Part shown: one piece after another, positions 29,448 through 39,054 of the stretch
Position numbering within the stretch: the stretch's first letter is position 1
Layout: each line of letters opens with the position of its first letter
Assembly: GCA_051747385.1 (NCBI GenBank)
Contig: JBNJGB010000002.1
Location: 62,001 to 126,000 of the forward strand
Source of the DNA: JBNJGB01 sp051747385
Lineage (GTDB): Bacteria > Myxococcota_A > UBA9042 > PHBI01 > JACKFB01
Length of the DNA: 64,000 nucleotides
Direction: 5' to 3'
The notes under the pieces: model-generated
What the model saw: only the letters and a program-made list of their open reading frames with translations
Database searches by the model: none
What the model was told of the DNA's origin: nothing
Program-made: the position numbers and the translations under genes

Positions 29448-31943
29448 ATGGCGACGCGAACGGTTTGTCGGGCCACGGCGGCGTGGGGCCTGGTGCTGGC
29501 GCTCCTGCTGACGGCCTGCGGGAAGCCCGAGGAGGCGAAGGAGGACAAGCCGCCGGCGGCGGATACGCAGGTCGCGGAGGATCCGTCCACGCCGCTACGG
29601 GCCGCGCAGGAGGCGCTCGATATCCCGGCGATCGACGCCGAGGCCATCACACAGCTGCTCGCCAAGTCGAAGGACGTTCGAACCTGGGCAGAGCAGAATC
29701 GTGATGAAGAGCAGCACATGCCGGCGCGCCTGCTCGCTCTCCGACTGGAGGTCCTGGCGTCGGCTGCCGCGATCCTCCTCGGAGACGAGGGGATGCAGGC
29801 GCTGCGCGACGAGGGGCCTCCGGTCGAGGCCCGGCTTCGGGCAGTCGTCGAGTCCCTGGACGAGCTCGAGGATCCGGCTCCGGAGTTCGTCGGGCGCGGT
29901 GCCGCTCCGAAGAACATCCTGGCTGTTCGAGAGACGGCCCTGACCATCCTAGGGGCCGACCCCGGGACCGAGGACGTCGAGCTCAACCGGGAGTCGACCC
30001 TCGAGCTCGCCGAGGAGACGACCCAGGAGGGGCTCGCCGTGCGGGCGATCTGGGCGAAGCGTCTCGCCGGGGCGTTGGAGGATCTGAAGGCGCTCCCCCC
30101 CGGGCTCCGGACGGAGCAGGCCCTGGCCCGCGCCGGCCACCTCCTCTGCCCGCGCTGCAGGGAGGCTCGGGACGCCGCCCCCGGCGACGTCACGAAGCTC
30201 CTGTTGAGCGAGAGCAACGCCGACGGAATCGTGTGCGACACCGCAGTGCGAGCTGCGAGCAGGGCCAGGGCGCAGACCCCTCTGTCCTGGACGGGCGCCC
30301 TGTCCACCTGCTCCTCCCTCCTGCCCGAGGGTTCCAGCGTCGAACCCGCGCTGTTGTGGGGCCACAACGCCATCCTGCTCGGACTCACCACGACGGCCCG
30401 TCGCCTGGTGGAGGCGCCGGGCGGCCAGGGAGCCCTGGGCGAGATCGCCGAAGCGCAGACGTCCGCCCTCGCGACGGCCCTGGAGCCGCCCGTGCTCCTG
30501 CCCGTGGCGTACATCACGGAGCCGCTCCCGGAGGATCTGCCGGAAGACACCGACCGGGAGTTTGTGGCGCCGATCGAGGGCTTGGACAGGGAGAGCCTCA
30601 CGATCACGCGCCCTGCGCTGGGCATCCTGCTCATCGGGCCCGGGAGTGTACGAATCGGCCTGCGCCCCATCCTCGCGATGGAGGACGGCGCCGCCGTCTC
30701 CCTCGGCAGGAAGCACAGCCTGCCGGCCGGTGGACGGGCCACGTTGAGCCTGGCCGACCTGCAGGGGCTTCAGCCCGACGAGGATGGCTCCATCCCGGCC
30801 ATCACGTCCGCCGCGACCGAGATCGCGAAGGCGGAGAAGGAGGTGGCGGAGGCCCTGCCCGTCGAGGTGGCGCTCGGCTCCGAGGAGGAGGGGCGGTACA
30901 TGGCCCTCGGCCTCGACGCCCTGGCACCCGGGTGGGCCGTCACCCGGATCCTCGAGGGGCTGCGATCCGCCGGGGTAAGGCACTTCCGCTTCGAGCAGCC
31001 GAACGCCGTCGGCGCGTCCCTGCCCCTCCTCGTGCGCGACGCGCCGGAGGGCGTGGCCGAGGTCGTCGAGGCGGGCTACGAGCGCCCCGTGATCACCGTG
31101 CTCTCGGCGGACCACGTGGACGTGTGGGCCCCGCGGGGCGCCGTCGGCGACCCCGCCCCGGCGGGCGATCCCGAGGCGGAGCCCCCCGAGGGCGCGGAGC
31201 CCGGCTACGACGGCGTGGACCTCGTCCGACTGCGCGTGCCCGCGCCCGAGCCGGAGGGAGAGGAGGCCGAGGACACGGAGCCCGGCCTCGGACGGGAGAC
31301 CCTGGACCTCGTGCTGGAGACCATCGACTACTTCCAGCGGCGTCACGGCGCCGGTCCGCTGGTGCACGTGGTCGCCGGCGAGGGTGTGCTGGCCGGGGAC
31401 GTGCTGCGCGTCGCCGACCGCTTCCAGCGCCGGGAGGGCGAGGCCCTGGAGGAGCCGGAGCGCTTCTGGCCCGGGACCGCCTGCGGCACCGAGGCCCACG
31501 ACAAGCTCCACAAGACCCCGGAGGGGTGCCCGACGGGCGTCGCCGTGGCCTTCTCCTCCATCACGCCGCCGTCCTCGCGCGGCATCCGGGATACGCCCCG
31601 CGGCAACGTCCCGCAGCCCAAGCCCAAACCCGCGCCCGAGAAGCCGCAGCTGGGCTACTGCGACAAGAGCGACATCGGCGTGAACATGCGGCGCCGGAAG
31701 GGCTCCTTCCGCTTCTGCTACGAGCGCGAGCTTCAGCTCGAGGAGGACCTCGCCGGGCGGGTCGTCGTCCGCTTCACCATCGACACGGACGGCTCCGTGA
31801 AGTCGGCCGGGATCGCGTCGTCTACGCTGAAGAGCGACAACGTCCACAAGTGCCTGATCCGGAACGTGAAACGCATCCGGTTCGCCAAGCCGGAGGGCGG
31901 CGTCTGCGTCGTGCGGTGGCCCTTCGAGTTCAAGCCGAACTGA
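29448..31943 (+). CDS. Lipoprotein with AgmX/PglI-type C-terminal domain
   Basis: 831 residues from ATG 29448 (AAGGGAG upstream). The signal peptide ends in LLTAC. A long helical, acidic region follows, then a Pro/Glu-rich linker (about 565-620). The last 100 residues (LGYCDKSDIGVNMRRRKGSFRFCYERELQ through GRVVVRFTIDTDGSVKSAGIASST to VRWPFEFKPN) match the AgmX/PglI C-terminal domain found in Myxococcota gliding and envelope proteins, which is related to TonB C-terminal domains. The two Cys in this domain probably pair. I infer a periplasmic adaptor that contacts other envelope proteins. Single gene; a TTGACA occurs at 29369 but no good -10. Confidence 0.88.
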   Translation: MATRTVCRATAAWGLVLALLLTACGKPEEAKEDKPPAADTQVAEDPSTPLRAAQEALDIPAIDAEAITQLLAKSKDVRTWAEQNRDEEQHMPARLLALRLEVLASAAAILLGDEGMQALRDEGPPVEARLRAVVESLDELEDPAPEFVGRGAAPKNILAVRETALTILGADPGTEDVELNRESTLELAEETTQEGLAVRAIWAKRLAGALEDLKALPPGLRTEQALARAGHLLCPRCREARDAAPGDVTKLLLSESNADGIVCDTAVRAASRARAQTPLSWTGALSTCSSLLPEGSSVEPALLWGHNAILLGLTTTARRLVEAPGGQGALGEIAEAQTSALATALEPPVLLPVAYITEPLPEDLPEDTDREFVAPIEGLDRESLTITRPALGILLIGPGSVRIGLRPILAMEDGAAVSLGRKHSLPAGGRATLSLADLQGLQPDEDGSIPAITSAATEIAKAEKEVAEALPVEVALGSEEEGRYMALGLDALAPGWAVTRILEGLRSAGVRHFRFEQPNAVGASLPLLVRDAPEGVAEVVEAGYERPVITVLSADHVDVWAPRGAVGDPAPAGDPEAEPPEGAEPGYDGVDLVRLRVPAPEPEGEEAEDTEPGLGRETLDLVLETIDYFQRRHGAGPLVHVVAGEGVLAGDVLRVADRFQRREGEALEEPERFWPGTACGTEAHDKLHKTPEGCPTGVAVAFSSITPPSSRGIRDTPRGNVPQPKPKPAPEKPQLGYCDKSDIGVNMRRRKGSFRFCYERELQLEEDLAGRVVVRFTIDTDGSVKSAGIASSTLKSDNVHKCLIRNVKRIRFAKPEGGVCVVRWPFEFKPN

Positions 31944-31970
31944 CGCCGCGGCGGAGCGAAGCGGAGCCCC

Positions 31971-31988
31971 CTTGCCTTTGCCCTTGCC
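31971..31988. repeat. Short (CTTGCC)3 hexamer repeat
   Basis: Three CTTGCC-type units (one with T in place of C) between the AgmX-type gene and rpoD. The same unit, reverse complemented, is repeated eight times at 38922-38969. Confidence 0.7.
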
Positions 31989-32083
31989 TGCTCGGACGCT
32001 GGCGGGGACGCCGGCGCTCCACGGGGTGGCGCCAATACGGATCTCGCCGGTAGGGCGGCCAGCGACCGCCGGGGACGGCGGTC

Positions 32084-33637
<1,554 letters not shown>

Positions 33638-33839
33638 GGGCACTCCTCGGCTCGTGAACGTCAGCCGGGACGGGCTCGGTGCAAGAAGGGATCCACCGCG
33701 CCGTCCCGCGACGGGTGCCGCCCGCCACAACGGGCGCAAGGCGCCATAACTAAAGGCACAGGGCCCATGATCGGGCGCACCGCCCGCCTCCCGCCTCGCG
33801 CGCACGGGCCGCCGCGACACCGACATTTCTCGTCAGCGG

Positions 33840-33857
33840 CATGACATCGATGTCATG
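33840..33857. promoter_or_regulatory. 18-base perfect palindrome
   Basis: CATGACATCGATGTCATG is a perfect palindrome in the 330-base spacer between rpoD and a lipoprotein gene, 110 bases before the lipoprotein ATG and about 200 bases upstream of the rpoD start. A dimeric regulator site is likely; the regulator is unknown. The rest of the spacer shows no reading frame or T-run terminator. Confidence 0.6.
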
Positions 33858-33967
33858 GATGTGTGCAGGCCTTGCTCATCGGAGGCCCCGGCCACCGCCC
33901 TCCCCGTTGCCGGCGACGCCGGGGGTCGCGCTGGCGGTGATCGATCTCGTCGACTACGCTCCCCGGC

Positions 33968-35707
33968 ATGCGACGATCCGTGCCAATCCGAACGGCCCGG
34001 TGCGCCGGCCTGTTCCTCGCCGCGCTCCTCCTCGGCGGCTGCCCGGATCCCTCGTCGTCCGACACCGACGTCACGGGCCCCTCCGGAGCGGATGCGGACG
34101 CGGCGGCGGACGTCGGCGCGGAGGACACGACGCCGGAGCCCGACCTGCCCGCCGGACAGTGCACCTCCGACGAGGAGTGCATCCCCCGGGGCGCCCTGCC
34201 CGCCTGCCGAGTCCCGTCCTGCGTAGACGGGGCCTGCGCGCTGGTCGCAGACGAGGACGACACGCCCTGCGACGACGGAGACGCATGCACGACCGGCGAT
34301 CGATGCGTGGAGGGCGCCTGCGTCGGCGAGGCCCTGAGCTGCGACGACGACAACCCGTGCACCACGGACGCCTGCGACCCCGCCGGCGGCTGCGTCCACA
34401 CCTTCAACCAGAAGTCCTGCGACGACGGAGACGCCTGCACCGTCCAGGACCACTGCTTCCAGGGCGCCTGCGTCGGCGAGGCCTTGAGCTGCGACGACGG
34501 CAACCCGTGCACGGACGATCTCTGCGACCCGGTCGACGGGTGCTCCTGGGGGGACCGGGAGGGCCCCTGCGAAGACGGCGACGCGTGCACCGACGGCGAC
34601 CAGTGCGTCGACGGGGCGTGCGTCCCGGGCGGTCCGACGGACTGCGGCGAGGGCAACCCCTGCGTGGACGCCACCTGCGACCCCGTGGAGGGCTGCCAGG
34701 TGTCCATCGTCGACGGCGACTGCGACGACGGAGACGCCTGCACCACCGACGATCACTGCGAGGACGGGGTCTGCACCGGCGACCTCGTGGCGTGCGACGA
34801 CGGCAACCCGTGCACCAGCGACTACTGCGACCCGGCCGCGGGCTGCCAGTTCACGAACCACGAGGCCGCCTGCGACGACGGGGATCCGTGCACCCTCGAA
34901 GACGCCTGCTCGGAGGGCGTCTGCGTGCCGGGCGAGCCGGATCCCCTCTGCTGCGACGAGGCCTCCGGGTGCGACGACGGGGATCCGTGCACGACCGACG
35001 CCTGCGTCGACGGCTACTGTGACTTCGCCCCGCTGGACTGCTCCGACGGCTTCGACTGCACGGCGGACTCCTGCGTGGCCGGAGAGTGCCTCCACGAGCC
35101 CTACGGCCCCCTCCCCACCGGGACTGTCGTGTCGACGGGCTTCGAGGAGGCGACCGCGCTGGATGCGTGGACGGTGGAGAGCGACAACGCGGACGTGACC
35201 TGGCAGCTCGACGTGTCCGAGGCCCACACCGGCGAGCGGAGCCTCTACTGCGGGAGCATCCCGGACTACACCTACGACCACGGCGCCACCGTCGCCCGCG
35301 TGACCCGGACCCTCGACGTGCCCATCGGCAGCGCCACGCTGTCCCTCCACGTCATGGCGGATCTCGTGGAGGCGAACTGCAGCTACGACGTGGTGCGGCT
35401 CCGGGTGGACGGGCAGACGCTCCAGCCGGAGATCTGCGACTCCGAGCCGGAGTGGGCCCCGCGGAGCTGGGACCTGACGCCCTGGGCGGGGGACATCGTC
35501 GAGCTGGAGATCCTCTTCGAGACGGGCGACGGGGTGCTCAACGGCGGCCAGGGCGTCTGGGTCGACGACCTCGAGGTCGTGGCCGACAACCCGTCCGGGT
35601 GCTGCCTGGCCGACGACGACTGCCCGCCCCACCCCAGCGACGACTGCGCCGTGGCGACGTGCGACGACGGCACCTGCGGCTACGACACGACGGCCTGTCC
35701 GCAGTAG
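33968..35707 (+). CDS. Cys-rich lipoprotein with C-terminal beta-sandwich
   Basis: 579 residues from ATG 33968. The signal peptide ends in LLGGC. A short acidic/Ser/Thr linker is followed by about 300 residues of tandem Cys repeats built on CDDGDACTTGDRCVEGACVG and NPCTTDACDPAGGCVH units, each with about six Cys. After about residue 385 (VVSTGFEEATALDAWTVESD) comes a beta-sandwich domain of the MAM/jelly-roll type ending at WVDDLEVV (about 540), and a last Cys-rich unit. It is likely exported to the cell surface. It shares the repeat type with the lipoproteins at 7436-9982 and 35807-37153 and is the first of three tandem lipoprotein or enzyme genes on this strand. Confidence 0.9.
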   Translation: MRRSVPIRTARCAGLFLAALLLGGCPDPSSSDTDVTGPSGADADAAADVGAEDTTPEPDLPAGQCTSDEECIPRGALPACRVPSCVDGACALVADEDDTPCDDGDACTTGDRCVEGACVGEALSCDDDNPCTTDACDPAGGCVHTFNQKSCDDGDACTVQDHCFQGACVGEALSCDDGNPCTDDLCDPVDGCSWGDREGPCEDGDACTDGDQCVDGACVPGGPTDCGEGNPCVDATCDPVEGCQVSIVDGDCDDGDACTTDDHCEDGVCTGDLVACDDGNPCTSDYCDPAAGCQFTNHEAACDDGDPCTLEDACSEGVCVPGEPDPLCCDEASGCDDGDPCTTDACVDGYCDFAPLDCSDGFDCTADSCVAGECLHEPYGPLPTGTVVSTGFEEATALDAWTVESDNADVTWQLDVSEAHTGERSLYCGSIPDYTYDHGATVARVTRTLDVPIGSATLSLHVMADLVEANCSYDVVRLRVDGQTLQPEICDSEPEWAPRSWDLTPWAGDIVELEILFETGDGVLNGGQGVWVDDLEVVADNPSGCCLADDDCPPHPSDDCAVATCDDGTCGYDTTACPQ

Positions 35708-35806
35708 GGCTACGACGGGGCCGCCGCCCGTCCTTGTCACGCCGCTCGGGGCCCCCGTAGGATACTGCGCCCCGCTCGCTGGACCCGCATCGACGGAGGA
35801 TGAGCC

Positions 35807-37153
35807 GTGCGCGCCGCAACCCTCTCCCTGCTCGTTCCCTTCTCCACCCTCCTGCTCCTCGCGTGCGAGCCCGGCACCGGCGGCGGAGGCGGCGGCATCT
35901 GCTTCCAGGACCCGGACTACCCGGGCTGCAGCCCCGGCGGCTCCGACACGACGGGCGGCGACACCTCCGTCACGCAGCCGGACACGGTCTCCGGCGACGA
36001 CGTCCCGATCACGCAGCCGGACGCAGAGGCACCGGACGACACCACGAACAACCCCGACCCGGGCGTCGAGCAGGACGGCACGGTGAACCCGCCCGACGAG
36101 GACACCGTGACCCCGCCCGACACCACCGCGGACTGCGGGTTGGTGGGCGCCACGCGGTGCGCCGAGGCCGGGGGGCAGATCGTCGTCGAGACCTGCGACG
36201 GCACGGGCTGGACCGCGACGGAGGTCTGCACCTCCGGCGTCTGCTCGGACGGCGTCTGCCAGGGGGAGTGCGCGCCCGACTGCTCCGGCATGGAGTGCGG
36301 TGCCGACGGCTGCGGCGGCGACTGCGGCACCTGCCCGGGTGGGTTCACGTGCGTCGAGGGCCTGTGCGTGGAGGAGGAATGTGTGCCCGACTGCTCCGGA
36401 CTGGAGTGCGGACCGGACGGCTGCGGCGGCGACTGCGGCCTGTGTCCGCCCGGCTGGGCATGCGCCGAGGGCCTGTGCGAGGAGACCTGCACGCCCGACT
36501 GCGCCGGCATGGAGTGCGGCGGCGACGGGTGCGGCGGCGACTGCGGCACCTGCCTCGGCGACGAGTCCTGCCAGTCCGGCCAGTGCGTGCCCGACTGCAC
36601 GCCGTCCTGCCTCGGCAAGGACTGCGGCGGGGACGGCTGCGGAGGCACCTGCGGCACCTGCGGGGCCGGCGAGACGTGCGCCTCGGGCACCTGCGAGGGC
36701 GGTACCACGACCGGCCTCGACTGCCCGGGCATCCTCGAGTGCGTGAACGGGTGCTCGGACGAGGCCTGCGCCCAGGCGTGCGTGGAGGACGGCTCGTCCA
36801 CGGGGCAGAGCGAGTTCCTCGCCCTGAACCAGTGCTTCGCGGACAACGGCTGCGAGGACTCCCTCTGCGCCGCGGAGAACTGCGCCTACCAGAACGCCGA
36901 GTGCAACTTCGACCAGGCGGGCACCGGGTCCTGCTCGGGCATCGTGGAGTGCCAGCAGGGGTGCACCACGGGCGACAGCGAGTGCGTGTACGGCTGCTAT
37001 CACCAGGCGAGCGTCAGCGCGCAGGCGTCGCTCATCGCCCTCAACCAGTGCATCGGCCACTACTGCCCGCAGGGCGGCGACACCTGCGTCGAGGGCGCCG
37101 TCCAGGATCCCGAGCAGTGCGGGACGTTCGCCAGCGCGTGCTTCGGCGGTTAG
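35807..37153 (+). CDS. Cys-rich lipoprotein with CGGDGCGGDCGTC repeats
   Basis: 448 residues; GTG start with GGAGGA six bases upstream. The signal peptide ends in LLLAC. A Gly-rich stretch and an acidic Thr/Asp/Pro linker precede an array of CxPDCxGMECGxDGCGGDCGTC units (about 145-295) found in many myxobacterial surface proteins. The last 150 residues contain two copies of a different Cys module (CPGILECVNGC and CSGIVECQQGC, each followed by a SxLALNQC motif), which looks like an internal duplication. Probably a surface lipoprotein; no enzyme domain is recognised. Confidence 0.9.
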   Translation: MRAATLSLLVPFSTLLLLACEPGTGGGGGGICFQDPDYPGCSPGGSDTTGGDTSVTQPDTVSGDDVPITQPDAEAPDDTTNNPDPGVEQDGTVNPPDEDTVTPPDTTADCGLVGATRCAEAGGQIVVETCDGTGWTATEVCTSGVCSDGVCQGECAPDCSGMECGADGCGGDCGTCPGGFTCVEGLCVEEECVPDCSGLECGPDGCGGDCGLCPPGWACAEGLCEETCTPDCAGMECGGDGCGGDCGTCLGDESCQSGQCVPDCTPSCLGKDCGGDGCGGTCGTCGAGETCASGTCEGGTTTGLDCPGILECVNGCSDEACAQACVEDGSSTGQSEFLALNQCFADNGCEDSLCAAENCAYQNAECNFDQAGTGSCSGIVECQQGCTTGDSECVYGCYHQASVSAQASLIALNQCIGHYCPQGGDTCVEGAVQDPEQCGTFASACFGG

Positions 37154-37186
37154 ACTGACGCCGAACCGCGCGCTCGGAGGACGCCC

Positions 37187-37924
37187 ATGGCCTACTTCCA
37201 GTTCCTGGGGACCGGACCGTCGACGCCCATCACGGACGCCGCCGGGCGCAACTACCGGCGACGCTCGTCGGCGCTGATGCAGCACATCGCGACGTACGTG
37301 CTCATCGACGCGACCCACGATCTCGAACAGCAGATGGAGCGGGCCCTGTCGGTCACGGCCGTGGTCGTCACCAACTCGAGCCGTGACGCGGCCGGCGGCC
37401 TGGGCTCCCTGGACCGGTGGGTCGAGCAGGCGATCACCTTCTACGCCCCGGACGCGCTCTGGGAGGAGGTCGTCGCGCGCTACGGCCCTTTCGAGCGCCT
37501 GGAGCACGCCACCCTGAAGCCCCTGGAGCCGGTGGAGGTGGGAGACCTGGAGCTGACGGCCTTCCCCGTGAACCGCTCCGAGGCCGAGGAGTCCCGGCTG
37601 ACCTTCGGCTATCACTTCGACACCGGGAAGAAGAAGGTCACCTACGCCTCGGACTTCAAGCACATCCCCGAGGAGTCGGAGCGCTTCTTCCGGGGCAACG
37701 ACATCCTGGTCGTCGACGCGGCCGGCTGGGACAAGGACCTGCCCACGCACCGCGGCGCCCTGAACCACCTGGCGGAGTACGTGGCCGGGGAGAACGAGCG
37801 GATCCTCTTCACGGACGTGGGCCGCTCGGCGCCGCCGCACACCCTCGCGAGCTCGTCGGTGCGCCGGGTCTTCCACGGCGCGGACGTGGCCTACGACTTC
37901 ATGAAGATCCCGCTGGGGCGCTGA
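37187..37924 (+). CDS. Metallo-beta-lactamase-fold protein lacking the metal-binding motif
   Basis: 245 residues from ATG 37187. The N-terminus (FLGTGPSTPITD, then RRRSSALMQ and TYVLIDATHD) resembles the PhnP/RNase Z group of MBL enzymes. The HxHxDH metal site is replaced: the corresponding loop is VVVTNSSRDAAGGL (about 61-74), with no His. The later His usually found before the third strand is in the AFPVNRSE segment, also without His, while the aspartate in YASDFKH is kept. FTDVGRSAPPH has one late His. Hydrolysis with two metal ions seems unlikely, so a binding or regulatory role is inferred. Confidence 0.8.
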   Translation: MAYFQFLGTGPSTPITDAAGRNYRRRSSALMQHIATYVLIDATHDLEQQMERALSVTAVVVTNSSRDAAGGLGSLDRWVEQAITFYAPDALWEEVVARYGPFERLEHATLKPLEPVEVGDLELTAFPVNRSEAEESRLTFGYHFDTGKKKVTYASDFKHIPEESERFFRGNDILVVDAAGWDKDLPTHRGALNHLAEYVAGENERILFTDVGRSAPPHTLASSSVRRVFHGADVAYDFMKIPLGR

Positions 37925-37930
37925 CGGGGC

Positions 37931-38620
37931 TCAGCGCCGGCCCGAGCGCGTCACCGGCGGATCCAGCGGGACGTCCGGCCGGTGGAGCACCGCCGTCTTG
38001 CCGACGCGCTGGACCAGCAGGCTCCCCGTGCCCCACGCGAGCTCCCGGGCGGCCCACTTCTTGTCGATCTCGGCCTGGGGCGTGAGCTTCACCTTCACCA
38101 GGCCGTGCCGCTCCACCGCCTCGCGGGCGGCGGCGAACACCTCCGGCGTCAGCCCGCCGCGGCCGACCAGGACCGAGGGCTCGACGTCGTGGGCGAGGCC
38201 GCGGAGGCGCTTCCGCTCGTCGTTCGGCAGCCCCCGGCGGCGCGGACCCGAGACGACCACGGCCCCGTCGGCCGCCTCCCCGTGGGCCCGCGCCATGTCG
38301 AGGCACGGCCGCCAGTGCTCGGCGAAGTGCTCCACGCTGCGGGCGCCCGGACCCCGGCGCACGACGACCGCCACGCGACCGCCCGGCCTCACCCGGCTCA
38401 CCAGGTCCCGCACCCGCTGCGGGGCCGGAGGCTCGTCGACGTGATCGACGTCCACGAGGCCCGCGCCGGCCTCGCGACCCTCGGCGGCCACCTCGGCGCC
38501 GGCCGCCTCCAGGAGGCTCTCCACGGCCGCCCGGAGATCCGGGTCCTCCACCTCGAGGGCCACCGCGTCCCCGGGTCGGATCTCCAGCCGTCGGATGGCT
38601 GCGCGGGCGGCGTTCTGCAT
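37931..38620 (-). CDS. Fusion of a methyltransferase-like domain and a CRS1/YhbY domain
   Basis: 229 residues from ATG 38620 (AGGAGAG upstream). Residues 1-135 look like a shortened class I methyltransferase fold (LRAAVESLLEAAGAEV, DLVSRVRPGGRVAVVVRRG) without a clear SAM motif I. Residues about 145-225 are a YhbY/CRM RNA-binding domain: NDERKRLRGLAHDVEPSVLVGRGGLTPEVFAAAREAVERHGLVKVKL. YhbY proteins bind pre-50S ribosomal particles; free-standing YhbY is about 97 residues, so the N-terminal addition is unusual. The gene starts just downstream of a tRNA gene and its terminator on the same strand. Confidence 0.85.
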   Translation of the reverse strand: MQNAARAAIRRLEIRPGDAVALEVEDPDLRAAVESLLEAAGAEVAAEGREAGAGLVDVDHVDEPPAPQRVRDLVSRVRPGGRVAVVVRRGPGARSVEHFAEHWRPCLDMARAHGEAADGAVVVSGPRRRGLPNDERKRLRGLAHDVEPSVLVGRGGLTPEVFAAAREAVERHGLVKVKLTPQAEIDKKWAARELAWGTGSLLVQRVGKTAVLHRPDVPLDPPVTRSGRR

Positions 38621-38636
38621 GGCGACTCTCCTGGAC

Positions 38637-38669
38637 AAAAAAAGGGGCCCGCCAGGCTCGGCGGGCCCC
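38637..38669 (-). terminator. Intrinsic terminator after tRNA-Arg
   Basis: Ten-base perfect stem GGGGCCCGCC / GGCGGGCCCC, six-base loop, followed on the minus strand by seven T. It separates tRNA-Arg from the YhbY-fusion gene. Confidence 0.92.
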
Positions 38670-38673
38670 ATGC

Positions 38674-38750
38674 TGGTACGCGGTACAGGATTCGAACCTG
38701 TGGCCTTCGGCTCCGGAGGCCGACGCTCTATCCAACTGAGCTAACCGCGC
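38674..38750 (-). tRNA. tRNA-Arg (anticodon CCG)
   Basis: Cloverleaf on the minus strand: acceptor GCGCGGT/ACCGCGT (first pair G-U), D-arm with AGTTGGATA loop, anticodon stem TCGGC/GCCGA with loop CTCCGGA giving anticodon CCG (codon CGG), and T-arm GGTTCGAATCC. The 3' CCA is encoded. An intrinsic terminator follows immediately. Confidence 0.95.
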
Positions 38751-38921
38751 GAAGCGGCCGAACAGGTACCACCCGCCCGTGCGGGCGTCAACCGTCGCTG
38801 CGCCCCGGCGGGGTACACAGGGCAATCGCAAAGTCGGACAAGTGAGGGCCGCGCGGCGGTACGGCGCCCGGCGCCGGATTCCATCCGCTCGGAAACGATG
38901 GATTCTGCGCGTTCGAGAGCA

Positions 38922-38969
38922 GGCAAGGGCAAGGGCAAGGGCAAGGGCAAGGGCAAGGGCAAGGGCAAG
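38922..38969. repeat. (GGCAAG)8 hexanucleotide repeat
   Basis: Eight perfect tandem GGCAAG units in the 304-base spacer before a lipoprotein gene. The rest of the spacer has no recognisable gene. Copy number could vary by slippage. Confidence 0.9.
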
Positions 38970-39054
38970 GGAGGGCGGTCGACTTTGCGACCGCCCTGGC
39001 GGGGTACACCCGAGGGCTTTCCTTCACCGGCGGCAGTGGGTAGCCTTCCGGCCC

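Noticed and set aside
33833..37876. A 1347-residue minus-strand frame
   Set aside because: It runs across three plus-strand genes with signal peptides and repeats and has a biased composition without any domain.
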